In this document: positions 16,893 to 24,603 of the stretch, in pieces
Numbering within the stretch: position 1 is the first letter of the stretch
How the letters are laid out: the number at the start of each line of letters is the position of its first letter
Assembly: GCA_044226655.1 (NCBI GenBank)
Contig: JBGAGO010000007.1
Coordinates: forward strand, 1-64,000
Source: JBEVOS01 sp044226655
Lineage (GTDB): Bacteria; Pseudomonadota; Alphaproteobacteria; Caulobacterales; Aquidulcibacteraceae
Reading direction: 5' to 3'
DNA: 64,000 nucleotides
Translations under genes and position numbers: made by a program
Notes under the pieces: model-generated
Seen by the model: only the letters and a program-made list of their open reading frames with translations
What the model was told of the DNA's origin: nothing
Database searches by the model: none

Positions 16893-17369
16893 TTGAGCAG
16901 CCCTCCGAAACCGCGCGCGACCGACCTTCTGCCGATCGGCGATCTGGCCAAGCGCACCGGCCTCAGCGTGTCGGCGATCCGCTTTTACGAAGCGCGCGGC
17001 CTCATCGCGCCGCTGCGCAATGCGGGCCGGCAGAGGCGGTTTCCGCGCTCCGACATTCGCCGGCTCTCCTTCATCCGCATCGCCCAGCAGGTCGGCTTCA
17101 CGATCGAAGAGATCGGCGCGTTGCTGGCGGGCCTGCCCCAGGGCCGCACGCCGACGCTGAAGGATTGGGAGACGATCAGCCGGGGCTTTCGCAAAGAGCT
17201 CGATGCGCGGATCGCGGCGATGACGCTGATGCGCGAGAAGCTTGACGGCTGTATCGGCTGCGGCTGCCTCTCGCTCAAGAAGTGCCAGCTCTACAATGCC
17301 GGCGATCAGGCGCGCCGCCATGGCGCCGGGCCGCGCTATCTGCTCGGCGACAAGCCCGATCGCGCTTGA
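16893..17369 (+). CDS. soxR: redox-sensitive transcriptional activator SoxR
   Basis: A 158-residue MerR-family regulator. The N-terminal winged helix has the MerR signature LSVSAIRFYEARGLI, followed by a dimerisation helix and the 2Fe-2S ligand set Cys120, Cys123, Cys125 and Cys131 (CIGCGCLSLKKC, spacing CX2CXCX5C). Redox-active compounds oxidise the cluster and switch on target promoters. The start is the TTG at 16893; no ATG is near. Its box lies immediately upstream, in the promoter of the divergent VOC gene. No soxS is present, as usual outside enterics. Confidence 0.95.
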   Translation: MSSPPKPRATDLLPIGDLAKRTGLSVSAIRFYEARGLIAPLRNAGRQRRFPRSDIRRLSFIRIAQQVGFTIEEIGALLAGLPQGRTPTLKDWETISRGFRKELDARIAAMTLMREKLDGCIGCGCLSLKKCQLYNAGDQARRHGAGPRYLLGDKPDRA

Positions 17370-17437
17370 GAGGCCAGGCGCGCCGTGCAAGTGCTAACCA
17401 CCATGCGGCGCAGGCTTCGCCGCGCTGGAGCAACGCG

Positions 17438-17935
17438 ATGGCGAAGCTTTACCCGAAACGGATGACGGCCGAACTCGACGGCGATTTCGTCGTGTTTCTG
17501 ATCGGCATGCGCATCAACAGATGGTGGAAGATCTGGAAATGGTGGCCCGCCGCGGCCTCCATGGCGCGCATGCTGACGGAGCTAGGCATGAAGCCGGAAC
17601 TCGGCCTGCTGCATGCGAGCTCGTTCTTCTGCTTTCCGAACATCCTGGTGCATCAGTACTGGCGCAGCTTCGATCAGCTGCATGCGTACGCCACCGATCA
17701 GACGCGCGCGCACCTGCCGGCCTGGCGCGCGTTCAATCGGTCCATCGCCGGCAATGCCGATGTCGGCATCTGGCACGAGACCTATCTGGTGAAGGCCGGC
17801 GCGCATGAGAGCGTCTACAACAATATGCCGCTCTGGGGCCTCGCGGCCGCGGGCGCGCACGTGCCGGCGGAAGGGCGCCGCAAAAGCGCCAAAGGCCGCC
17901 TCAAGCTGACCGACGGCGCCGATCAGGCGGTCTAA
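17438..17935 (+). CDS. DUF4188 family protein
   Basis: A 165-residue protein starting at the ATG at 17438 with GGAG at 17427-17430. The pattern VVFLIGMRINRWWKIWKWWP, the central FPNILVHQYWRSFDQLHAYA and the IWHETYLV segment recall DUF4188 proteins, which have a ferredoxin-like/heme-degrading fold and are often called monooxygenase-like. No catalytic residue can be assigned. It converges with the thioesterase gene, overlapping it by 4 bp. Confidence 0.75.
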   Translation: MAKLYPKRMTAELDGDFVVFLIGMRINRWWKIWKWWPAAASMARMLTELGMKPELGLLHASSFFCFPNILVHQYWRSFDQLHAYATDQTRAHLPAWRAFNRSIAGNADVGIWHETYLVKAGAHESVYNNMPLWGLAAAGAHVPAEGRRKSAKGRLKLTDGADQAV

Positions 17936-18348
17936 TCGACGACGCGGAAAGTGGCGCTGGCGCGCGCGATGATGTCGCCATCGGCGGTGATGACGGCGTC
18001 GACGAAGCCCATGGCGCGCCCGGCCTTGAGCACGCGCGGGCTGATCTGCAGCCATTGGCCGACGCGCCCGCTCGCGGCGTAGTCGAGCGACAGGCTGACG
18101 GTGACGGCGCCGCGTTTGTCTTCGCCATCGCGCGGTCGCGCTTCGCCGAACGAAAGCCCCATCGCATTATCGGCCAGCGCCGCGATCACGCCGCCATGCG
18201 CGAAGCCGCGCGAATTGCAATGCGCCGGCGCGAGCAGAACGCCGATCTCCACGCGCCCTTCGCCGCGCCGCGAATAGAGCGGCTCCCACGGATCGGTGAC
18301 AGGACTCTTGCGGAAATGCGGCGCGAAGCCTTCCGGCGGCGAGGCCAT
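17932..18348 (-). CDS. PaaI-like hotdog-fold thioesterase
   Basis: A 138-residue hotdog protein. The motif SRGFAHGGVIAALADNAMG carries the HGG turn and the Asp expected to activate water for acyl-CoA hydrolysis. The substrate is unknown. It follows the glutathione S-transferase gene directly, with stop and start adjoining, so the two are probably cotranscribed. Confidence 0.85.
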   Translation of the reverse strand: MASPPEGFAPHFRKSPVTDPWEPLYSRRGEGRVEIGVLLAPAHCNSRGFAHGGVIAALADNAMGLSFGEARPRDGEDKRGAVTVSLSLDYAASGRVGQWLQISPRVLKAGRAMGFVDAVITADGDIIARASATFRVVD

Positions 18349-18984
18349 CTAATGCTTGGCCGCAAACACGTACGGGCCGCCCTTTTCCAGCGCGCGCTGA
18401 TAGGCGGGCCGCCCCTGCCAGACAGCCAGCACGCGCCCAAGGTTCGGATAATCCGCGAGCCGCCCGCCCATCGACGCGGCTTCGAGCACGAAGCTGTTCT
18501 GGATATCGGCGGCCGTCAGGTAATCACCGACCAGAAAGTCGCGGCCTTCGAGCGCCTGATCGATATAGCCGAGGTGATTGGAAATCTCGGACGCGATGCG
18601 CGGCGCCAGCGGCGCGGCCGCTTCGCCAAGCCGGCTGGTATAGAGCGCGAGCATCAGCGGCAGCATCGCCGAACCTTCCGCCCAATGCATCCAATGCAGA
18701 TAGGTCGGCCAATTGGGGTCGTCCGGCGTGACGGAAACTTTCGTCGCGCCATGCCAGCGCGCGAGATAGTCGAGAATGGCGCCGCTCTCCGCAATGGTGC
18801 GCCCATTGTCGACGATGACCGGCGATTTGCCGAGCGGATGCACGGCCTTCAATTCAGGCGGCGCCAGATTGGTCGTGGCGTCTCGCTGGTAGAATTTGAT
18901 TTCGTAGGACAGGCCCAGCTCTTCGAGCATCCAGAGCACGCGCTGAGACCGGGAATTGTTCAAATGGTGGACGATCACCGCCAT
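18349..18984 (-). CDS. glutathione S-transferase family protein
   Basis: A 211-residue protein with an N-terminal thioredoxin fold (VHHLNNSRSQRVLWMLEEL, with a Ser at the expected GSH-activating position, and the cis-Pro in GKSPVIVD followed by ESGAI) and an all-helical C-terminal domain with DFLVGDYLTAADIQ. I used the ATG at 18984; a longer frame upstream lacks the fold. The class is uncertain. A role in detoxification is likely. Confidence 0.88.
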   Translation of the reverse strand: MAVIVHHLNNSRSQRVLWMLEELGLSYEIKFYQRDATTNLAPPELKAVHPLGKSPVIVDNGRTIAESGAILDYLARWHGATKVSVTPDDPNWPTYLHWMHWAEGSAMLPLMLALYTSRLGEAAAPLAPRIASEISNHLGYIDQALEGRDFLVGDYLTAADIQNSFVLEAASMGGRLADYPNLGRVLAVWQGRPAYQRALEKGGPYVFAAKH

Positions 18985-19144
18985 GCGTCGCCATTCCTTT
19001 GCCGCCGGACGCGCAGCAAACGCGCCCCTCTCTACTCTCAAAATAGGCGCCGCATTGCAGCAACTCAATGAAATGTAGCAATAATTACGCGCAATTTCGC
19101 AAGCAGAGCGCGGATTTGCGGTTTGCTAACACGCGGGCGCGAGC

Positions 19145-19396
19145 ATGCGGAAGATGGCGTTCGTCTATGTCCTCGCCGAGATTGACGGGCCGCGCACCTA
19201 TGTGGGCTGGACGATCGATCTCGACGCGCGCCTGGCCAAGCACAATGCCGGCGCCGGCGCGCGCACGACGCGCGGCCGGCAATGGACGCTGATCTACGCC
19301 GAACGCCTGCCAACGCGCGAAGACGCGATGCGCCGCGAATGGCGCCTCAAGCGCGACCGGCCGTTCCGCGCCGCGCTCAATAGGTCGCGTAGTTGA
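19145..19396 (+). CDS. GIY-YIG domain protein (UPF0213-like)
   Basis: An 83-residue single-domain GIY-YIG nuclease fold: VYVLAEIDGPRTYVGWTIDLDARLAKHN, then TRGRQWTLIYAE and a basic end. The first tyrosine and the YVG of the GIY-YIG pair are present, as is the conserved Arg of the DLDARLAKHN helix, and the C-terminal Glu is in RREWRLKRDR. The cellular role of these stand-alone proteins is unknown. Its 3' end overlaps the convergent SMP-30 gene by 20 bp. Confidence 0.85.
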   Translation: MRKMAFVYVLAEIDGPRTYVGWTIDLDARLAKHNAGAGARTTRGRQWTLIYAERLPTREDAMRREWRLKRDRPFRAALNRSRS

Positions 19397-20285
19397 GCTT
19401 CAGCCCAGGCTCGGGCCAGCGCGCCTTGATGAGTTTGCCTGTGCCCGAAAGCGTGATGTAGGCGTCGCGCATATCGGCGCCGCCGAAGCAGATATTGGTG
19501 ACGAGCAGATCGGGCAGCGCCGTGTGCGTCGACACGCCCGCGGGCGTGATCGTGGTGATGCCCCCATTGAGGATGGTGGCCACGCACACATCGCCATTGG
19601 CCTGCATGGCGAGGCTGTCGAAATAGACGTGATTGGGCTGCGTGCACACGCAGCGTCCGCCCGCGCCAAGCCCGCCCGGCGCCACCTGCCCCGGCGCCGT
19701 CACATCGAAGGCCCAGAGTTTCGAGGTCTGCGTTTCGGCGGCGTAGACCACCTTCTCATCCGGCGAGAGCCCAACGCCATTGAGGCCCACGAAGCCGTAG
19801 GCCAATTCCTTCACCGAAGAGCCGTCGGGCTTGGCGTAGTAGAGCCCGCCATTGTCCTGATGGCGCGCATAGCCCTTGCCGAGATCGGTGAAATAGAAGC
19901 CGCCCTGCTTGTCGAACACCAGATCGTTCGGGCCCGAGAACTTATTGCCATCGACCTTGTCGTAGAGCCGTTCGAATTTGCCGGTGGCGAGATCGACGCG
20001 CTCGACGCGGCCCGTGGTGTAATCGTGCGCCGCGTGGCCCGGAATGGTGAGGCCCTGCACCTCGGACCATTCGAAGCCGCCATTGTTGGTCACATAAACT
20101 GCGCCATCGGGGCCGAGCGCCGCGCCATTCGGCCCGCCGCCGAGCGCGGCGATCACCTCCGTCTTGCCCTTCCACACGCGCGACAACGTCTGGCGCTTGA
20201 TCTCGACCAGGATCACCGAGCCATCGGGCATGATGATCGGCCCTTCGGGAAACCCAAGCCCTTCGGCCAGAACCTCAAATTCCAT
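19377..20285 (-). CDS. SMP-30/gluconolactonase-like beta-propeller hydrolase
   Basis: A 302-residue six-bladed beta-propeller. Metal-binding positions are visible: a Glu in GLGFPEGP near the N-terminus, SGPNDLVFDKQGG and GLNGVGLSPDEKVVYAAET. Such enzymes open sugar lactones or related esters. There is no signal peptide. It stands alone, with a palindromic repeat upstream (20326-20446). Confidence 0.9.
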   Translation of the reverse strand: MEFEVLAEGLGFPEGPIIMPDGSVILVEIKRQTLSRVWKGKTEVIAALGGGPNGAALGPDGAVYVTNNGGFEWSEVQGLTIPGHAAHDYTTGRVERVDLATGKFERLYDKVDGNKFSGPNDLVFDKQGGFYFTDLGKGYARHQDNGGLYYAKPDGSSVKELAYGFVGLNGVGLSPDEKVVYAAETQTSKLWAFDVTAPGQVAPGGLGAGGRCVCTQPNHVYFDSLAMQANGDVCVATILNGGITTITPAGVSTHTALPDLLVTNICFGGADMRDAYITLSGTGKLIKARWPEPGLKLNYATY

Positions 20286-20325
20286 CGCGCGCTCCTCGTG
20301 TTGTTGGGGGCAATGTGCCGTCCCC

Positions 20326-20446
20326 GCTCCTCCCCCTGCAAGGGGGAGGCTGGGAGGGGGTGAGCAAACGCGACGAGGTTTTGAGTTGGTGGCTCACCCC
20401 CTCCACGCCGCTGCGCGGCGCACCTCCCCCCTGCAAGGGGGAGGAA
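20326..20446. repeat. intergenic inverted-repeat element (CTCCCCCTGCAAGGGGGAG type)
   Basis: Two arms each contain a CTCCCCCTGCAAGGGGGAGG core; one continues GCTGGGAGGGGGTGAGC and the other mirrors it as GCTCACCCCCTCCACG. The whole forms an imperfect inverted repeat of about 120 bp filling the gap between folA and the SMP-30 gene. A related element lies at 27221-27322. Confidence 0.8.
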
Positions 20447-20459
20447 GAGCGCGGCGTCT

Positions 20460-20954
20460 TCACACGCGCTCCAGCGTGCGCACGATGAACGCGGCGTCGT
20501 CCTTTGGGCCGGCTTGGTGCGCTTCGCGCGCGGTTTCGCGCCACGCCGCTTCGTCGAACGTGAAGCGCGCATCGCCGTCAGGCGCGAGATCGACTTCGGT
20601 GAGGCGGATGCGGTCGGCGAAAGGCAGGCAGAGATCGTAGATCTGCGCGCCGCCGATGATGCAGGCTTCCGAGGCGCCCATCGCCTCGGCGGCGGCGCGC
20701 ATGACGTCGAGGTCCGCATAGAGCCAGGCGCCCGGCGCGCGATAGGCGCCGTCACGCGTGAGCACGAGATTGGGCCGGCCCGACAGCGGGCGGCGCGGGA
20801 AACTTTCCCAGGTCTTGCGCCCCATCAGCACGGGCTTGCCCATCGTGTAGGCTTTGAAGCCGGCCATGTCGGACGAGAGCCGCCACGGGATCGCGCCGTC
20901 CGCGCCGATCACGCCATTGCGGCCGCGCGCGACGACGAGGGTGAACTTGGTCAT
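20460..20954 (-). CDS. folA: dihydrofolate reductase
   Basis: A 164-residue enzyme that reduces dihydrofolate to tetrahydrofolate with NADPH. Recognisable parts are ARGRNGVIGADGAIPWRLSSDM (substrate-binding Trp, and Asp at the catalytic acid position), GRKTWESFPRRPLSGRPNLVLTR and IIGGAQIYDLCLPFADRIRLTEVD. Length is normal. It works with thyA, found 0.9 kb upstream on the same strand, but the two are separated by an ArsR/AHSA1 pair on the other strand. Confidence 0.95.
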   Translation of the reverse strand: MTKFTLVVARGRNGVIGADGAIPWRLSSDMAGFKAYTMGKPVLMGRKTWESFPRRPLSGRPNLVLTRDGAYRAPGAWLYADLDVMRAAAEAMGASEACIIGGAQIYDLCLPFADRIRLTEVDLAPDGDARFTFDEAAWRETAREAHQAGPKDDAAFIVRTLERV

Positions 20955-20988
20955 GCCCGCACTATGGCGGATCAGCGCGCGACGGAAT

Positions 20989-21046
20989 ACTGAAGCATCC
21001 GCTTGACTATACGGTGACGCGGAAATACTGAAGCCTATGCTTCAGT
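20989..21046 (+). promoter_or_regulatory. promoter with ArsR-type operator
   Basis: A perfect palindrome ACTGAAGC-CTAT-GCTTCAGT occupies 21027-21046, 12 bp before the AHSA1 gene. A second ACTGAAGC lies at 20989-20996, followed by an imperfect partner GCTTGACT. TTGACT (21003-21008) and TACTGA 17 bp on (21026-21031) are the likely -35 and -10, so the palindrome overlaps the -10. Autorepression by the ArsR protein encoded at 21517 is inferred. Confidence 0.65.
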
Positions 21047-21058
21047 GAAGGAGAGGCC

Positions 21059-21520
21059 ATGTCCGCCATCGTCCATGACACGTTCGTGCTGGAGCGCGCC
21101 TATCCCAAGCCGCCCGCGCGCGTGTTTGCGGCGTTCGCCGACCCCGCGCTCAAGCGGCGCTGGTACGGTGAGAGCGAGAGCCACGACATCGAAACCTTCG
21201 AGGCGGATTTCCGCATCGGCGGCGATGAGCTTGTCCGCTATCGCTTTCGCGAAGGCACGCCGTTTCCCGGCGTGATCCTCACGAACCGCGCGCGCTATCT
21301 CGACATCATCGAGGGCGAGCGCATCGTGCTCGCGCAGACCATGGCGATGCGCGAGCATCCCTTCTCCGCCGCGCTCATCACCTTCGACATCCGCGCCAAG
21401 GGCGCAGGCGCCCTTCTCGTCTGCACGCATCAGGCCGCCTTCTTCGAAGGCGCCGACGGGCCGGAGATGCGCCGCAATGGCTGGATCGCGCTCTTTGGCA
21501 AGCTGGGCGCGGCGCTGTGA
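21059..21520 (+). CDS. SRPBCC/AHSA1 domain protein
   Basis: A 153-residue START-like fold: FVLERAYPKPPARVFAAFADPALKRRWYG is the classic AHSA1 opening, and MRRNGWIALFGKL is the terminal helix. These proteins bind hydrophobic ligands or act as Hsp90 activator-like domains; no activity can be given here. It sits in the common two-gene arrangement with an ArsR regulator whose GTG start overlaps its stop (GTGA). Confidence 0.88.
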   Translation: MSAIVHDTFVLERAYPKPPARVFAAFADPALKRRWYGESESHDIETFEADFRIGGDELVRYRFREGTPFPGVILTNRARYLDIIEGERIVLAQTMAMREHPFSAALITFDIRAKGAGALLVCTHQAAFFEGADGPEMRRNGWIALFGKLGAAL

Positions 21521-21843
21521 GCGCGAAGGCCGCGCGCAAGGCTGATCTGCTGTTTCACGCGTTGGGCGATCCGACACGGCGCGCCATCGTCGAAACGCTG
21601 GGGCGCGGGCCGCGCAGCGTCTCCGCGCTCGCCGCGCCCTTGGGCGTGACGCTGACGGCGGTTGCCCAGCATCTCGCCGTGCTCGAACAGAGCGGCCTGG
21701 TGCGCACACAGAAGCAAGGCCGCATCCGCTCCGCCCACATCGAGCCCGCGGGCTTCGCCACGCTAGAGCATTGGCTCCGCGATCAGCGCAGCGCGTGGGA
21801 AAAGAAGCTGGATCGGCTGGGGGACATTTTGAACGAGGACTGA
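21517..21843 (+). CDS. ArsR-family transcriptional regulator
   Basis: A 108-residue winged-helix protein: FHALGDPTRRAIVETLGRGPRSVSALAAPLGVTLTAVAQHLAVLEQSGLV is a full ArsR helix-turn-helix. There is no metal-binding CxC, so it is of the non-metal type usually paired with AHSA1 genes. The start is the GTG at 21517. It probably binds the palindrome at 21027-21046. Confidence 0.9.
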   Translation: MSAKAARKADLLFHALGDPTRRAIVETLGRGPRSVSALAAPLGVTLTAVAQHLAVLEQSGLVRTQKQGRIRSAHIEPAGFATLEHWLRDQRSAWEKKLDRLGDILNED

Positions 21844-21848
21844 AGCGC

Positions 21849-22652
21849 TTACACCGCGATCGGCGCTTTGATGCCTTTGTGGGCCTGGTAGTTCGTGAGC
21901 GTGAAATCCTCGTACTTGAAAGCGAAGATGTCTTTCACGGCGGGATTGAGCGTCATCGTCGGCGCGGGGAATGGGTCGCGCGTGAGCTGCTTCTTCGCTT
22001 GCTCGATATGGTTCAGGTAGAGATGCGCGTCGCCGAGCGTGTGCACGAATTCGCCGGGCTTCAAACCCACGACCTGCGCCATCATCAGCGTGAACAGCGC
22101 GTAGCTCGCAATGTTGAACGGCACGCCGAGGAACACGTCCGCGCTGCGCTGATAGAGCTGGCAGGAGAGCTTTCCGTCCGCGACAAAGAATTGGAACAGG
22201 CAATGGCACGGCGGCAGCGCCATCTGCTCCACATCCGCCGGGTTCCACGCCGAGACGATGTGGCGGCGCGAATTGGGATTGGTCTTGAGGCTTTCGACCA
22301 CGGCGGCGATCTGATCGACCTCACCGCCGTCACGCGTCTCCCAGGAGCGCCATTGCTTGCCGTAGACGGGGCCAAGCTCGCCCTCTTCGTCGGCCCATTC
22401 ATCCCAGATCGTGACGCCGCGATCCTGCAGCCATTTGACGTTGGTGTCGCCGCGCAGGAACCAGAGCAGTTCGACGATGATGCTTTTCAGGTGCAGCCGC
22501 TTGGTCGTCAGCAGCGGGAAGCCCTCGGCGAGGTCGAAGCGCATCTGGCGGCCGAACACGCCCTTGGTGCCCGTACCGGTGCGGTCGCCGCGCACGACGC
22601 CGTTGTCCAGAATGTCCCGGAGCAGATCGAGATAGGGCTGTTCGAGCGCCAT
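21849..22652 (-). CDS. thyA: thymidylate synthase
   Basis: A 267-residue enzyme that methylates dUMP to dTMP with methylene-tetrahydrofolate. The nucleophile Cys149 lies in ALPPCHCLFQF, after the dUMP phosphate-binding RR in NSRRHIVSAWNPADVEQM; the folate-binding C-terminus KAPIAV is intact. I chose the ATG at 22652; a TTG at 22661 in the same frame is less likely. It converges with the arsR gene (5 bp) and follows aqpZ by 36 bp. Confidence 0.96.
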   Translation of the reverse strand: MALEQPYLDLLRDILDNGVVRGDRTGTGTKGVFGRQMRFDLAEGFPLLTTKRLHLKSIIVELLWFLRGDTNVKWLQDRGVTIWDEWADEEGELGPVYGKQWRSWETRDGGEVDQIAAVVESLKTNPNSRRHIVSAWNPADVEQMALPPCHCLFQFFVADGKLSCQLYQRSADVFLGVPFNIASYALFTLMMAQVVGLKPGEFVHTLGDAHLYLNHIEQAKKQLTRDPFPAPTMTLNPAVKDIFAFKYEDFTLTNYQAHKGIKAPIAV

Positions 22653-22688
22653 GGGCCTCAAGGTAAGCCTTGGGCGGCGATTCTGCGA

Positions 22689-23369
22689 CTATTTCGCCAG
22701 GAGCTTGGTGCGGAAGGCGAGGCCCGCCAGTCCCGCGCCGACCAGCGGCGCGACGATGAAGAGCCAGAGCTGGGCCATGGCCGGCCCGCCGACGAAGAGC
22801 GCCGGGCCGAGCGAGCGCGCCGGGTTCACGGACACGCCCGTCACCTGAATGCCGACGATGTGGATAACCGTGAGCGTCAGGCCGATGGCGAGGCCGGCGA
22901 ACGCGTTCTCGGCGCCCGGCTGCGTCACGCCCAGGATCACGACCACGAACAGGAAGGTCGCCACGATCTCGAACATGAGGCCCGATTGCATCGAGAAATG
23001 GCCGGGCGAGAACATGTTGTAGCCGTTCTGGCCAAGGCCATCGACGGTGATGTCGTAATCGCCCGCGCCCTGCGCGATCAGGTAGAGCACGCCCGCCCCG
23101 GCGATCGCGCCGGCGCATTGGGCGACGATGTAGAGGCCCATCTCGCGCGCCTCCATGCGCCCGGCGACGAAGGCGCCGAAGCTCACGGCCGGGTTCACGT
23201 GACAGCCTGAAACCGGACCGATGCCGTAGGCCATGGCGACGATCGCCAGACCGAAGGCGAAAGCGATGCCCAGCTGGCCCACCACGCCGAAGCCCGCCAG
23301 GACGGCCGCGCCGCAGCCCAGCAGCACGAGCGCGAACGTGCCCAGGAATTCCGCGGCCAGCTTGTTCAT
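22689..23369 (-). CDS. aqpZ: aquaporin Z-type water channel
   Basis: A 226-residue major intrinsic protein with six membrane helices and both half-helix motifs: HVNPAVSFG after helix 2 and SVNPARSLGPA after helix 5. The His in TVIHIVGIQ and the Arg of NPAR fit the narrow water-selective filter rather than a glycerol channel. Length matches AqpZ. It may be cotranscribed with thyA downstream. Confidence 0.94.
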   Translation of the reverse strand: MNKLAAEFLGTFALVLLGCGAAVLAGFGVVGQLGIAFAFGLAIVAMAYGIGPVSGCHVNPAVSFGAFVAGRMEAREMGLYIVAQCAGAIAGAGVLYLIAQGAGDYDITVDGLGQNGYNMFSPGHFSMQSGLMFEIVATFLFVVVILGVTQPGAENAFAGLAIGLTLTVIHIVGIQVTGVSVNPARSLGPALFVGGPAMAQLWLFIVAPLVGAGLAGLAFRTKLLAK

Positions 23370-23468
23370 GAGTCCGTCTCCACCCTTTGATCGCCAATGG
23401 TTTAGCGCGAGTCCTGCGACATCTGGAACCGGCGCCGCGGCGTTCTTCCTTCATTTCCCGCCAGCGCC

Positions 23469-23474
23469 TATATT
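23469..23474 (+). promoter_or_regulatory. -10 element of the ssrA promoter
   Basis: TATATT lies about 7 bases before the estimated start of the tmRNA acceptor piece. Upstream at 23447-23452 is TTCCTT, a poor -35. The -10 alone is convincing in this GC-rich gap. Confidence 0.45.
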
Positions 23475-23480
23475 CGACTC

Positions 23481-23773
23481 GTTCGGGCTTGCCCGGACTA
23501 TGGCGATAAACGCGCGAAGATAGACGGATCGGACCCGGGTGCGATGCCCGGCGGCTCCACCATTTTCCCTCTCGTTGGGCAGGGACCTTGGGGCCGAAAT
23601 AGGATCGACGGACGTTGAAGGTCGTTGCTTTTGCTCGGGTGGTCCCGTCACAGGCCAATCCAGAATAGTTGCCAACGACAACTACGCTGAGGAATACGCC
23701 CTCGCTGCGTAAGCAGCTGGGTAATTCCACTCCAAGCCCTGGCGAGTAGCATCGTCAGGCGGGGCCCCCCGCC
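23481..23773 (+). ncRNA. ssrA: circularly permuted two-piece tmRNA
   Basis: tmRNA rescues stalled ribosomes and tags the nascent chain for proteolysis. The gene is permuted. The acceptor piece comes first and ends CCCGGCGGCTCCACCA at 23562. A 27-nt intervening segment follows, then the coding piece starts GGGGCCGAAATAGGATCGAC at 23590. GGGGCCG pairs with CGGCTCC to make the acceptor stem across the two pieces. The tag frame is 23671-23712, encoding ANDNYAEEYALAA then TAA; with the charged Ala this gives AANDNYAEEYALAA, close to the Caulobacter tag. The 5' end of the acceptor piece and the 3' end of the coding piece are estimates. Confidence 0.93.
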
Positions 23774-23800
23774 GCCCGGCAACAGAAGGCGGGGATTTTT
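23758..23800 (+). terminator. terminator region of ssrA
   Basis: GGCGGGG (23758-23764) can pair with CCCCGCC (23767-23773), and the same CCCCGCC can instead pair with a second GGCGGGG (23788-23794), which is followed by ATTTTT. The second hairpin is the intrinsic terminator; the first probably forms the 3' end of the processed coding RNA. From 23801 to 24049 I see no gene or other feature. Confidence 0.7.
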
Positions 23801-24049
23801 CTCACATCCGCAGCCGCGGCTCCGCGCAAGAAATCTGCGTGCAGCGCCTGAGCGTGGGGATTTATTCGCCTGAGGAATTGAAAGTTCCCGCAGCGCGCGT
23901 CGCACATCCCTCGTTTCGCCACGTTCGCGAGAGACAAGACTCTCATGCGGCGCGCATTTTTCTTGCGGGGCTCGTCGCGGCCGCTGCGCACGCGCTTCGC
24001 CTGCATTGGCGCGCAAATGCACAGAGACTCGCGCGGGCTGGATGATGCG

Positions 24050-24078
24050 TTGACTGGCCGATACGAGACGCTAAGGGT
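24050..24078 (+). promoter_or_regulatory. probable sspB promoter
   Basis: TTGACT (24050-24055) is followed after 16 bp by TAAGGGT, 34 bp before the sspB ATG. The -35 is good and the -10 resembles the TAGGGT of the atp promoter at 45683. Functional assignment is inferred from position. Confidence 0.45.
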
Positions 24079-24111
24079 CTCCTTCCAACGGCGATGTCAA
24101 AGGGGCGGCGC

Positions 24112-24603
24112 ATGGCCGAAGACTTGATCGGTTATGACCAATTGTTCGACGAAGCGAAGCGCTCCGTCGTGCGCGCGGCGCTGCAGTTCGGCGTCGACGG
24201 GCGCAAACTGCCGGGCAAGCACCATTTCTACATTACGTTCCGCACCCACGCGCCGGGCGTCGTCATCCCCGATCATCTCGGCAATCGTTACCCGGATGAA
24301 ATGACGATCGTGCTCGAGCATCAGTTCTGGGACCTCGAAGTGTTCCCGGACCGCTTCCGCGTGATCCTGAAGTTCTCCGGCCAGCCGCATCCGATCATCA
24401 TCCCTTATGCGGCGATCACGCGCTTTTTCGACCCCTCGGTGAAGCAGGGCCTGGTGTTCGATCAGCATCACGACGAGGCGGCGCGTATGGTGGCGGGCGA
24501 TGAGGCGGCCAGCCGCGCTGAAGCGCCCCCGCCGCCCCAAGAACAGCCGCCGGCCGCGACCGGCGGCGTCGTCAGCCTCGACGCGTTCCGCAACAAGAAG
24601 TGA
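24112..24603 (+). CDS. sspB: ClpXP adaptor SspB, alphaproteobacterial type
   Basis: A 163-residue adaptor that binds ssrA-tagged proteins and hands them to ClpXP. The core (residues 1-125) has the SspB-alpha pattern: FYITFRTHAPGVVIP, YPDEMTIVLEHQFWDLEV, RVILKFSGQPHPIIIPYAAITRFFDPSV. A Pro/Ala linker and a short C-terminal tail (GGVVSLDAFRNKK) for ClpX docking follow. The ATG at 24112 is preceded by AAGGGG; an ATG at 24094 is weaker. It lies next to ssrA, whose product it recognises, and is coupled to the thioesterase gene by a GTGA overlap. Confidence 0.92.
   Translation: MAEDLIGYDQLFDEAKRSVVRAALQFGVDGRKLPGKHHFYITFRTHAPGVVIPDHLGNRYPDEMTIVLEHQFWDLEVFPDRFRVILKFSGQPHPIIIPYAAITRFFDPSVKQGLVFDQHHDEAARMVAGDEAASRAEAPPPPQEQPPAATGGVVSLDAFRNKK

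Noticed and set aside
23451..24127. Several 60-124 residue frames in the tmRNA region
   Set aside because: They overlap the tmRNA or its flank; the RNA structure, CCA end and tag explain the sequence, and none has a ribosome binding site.
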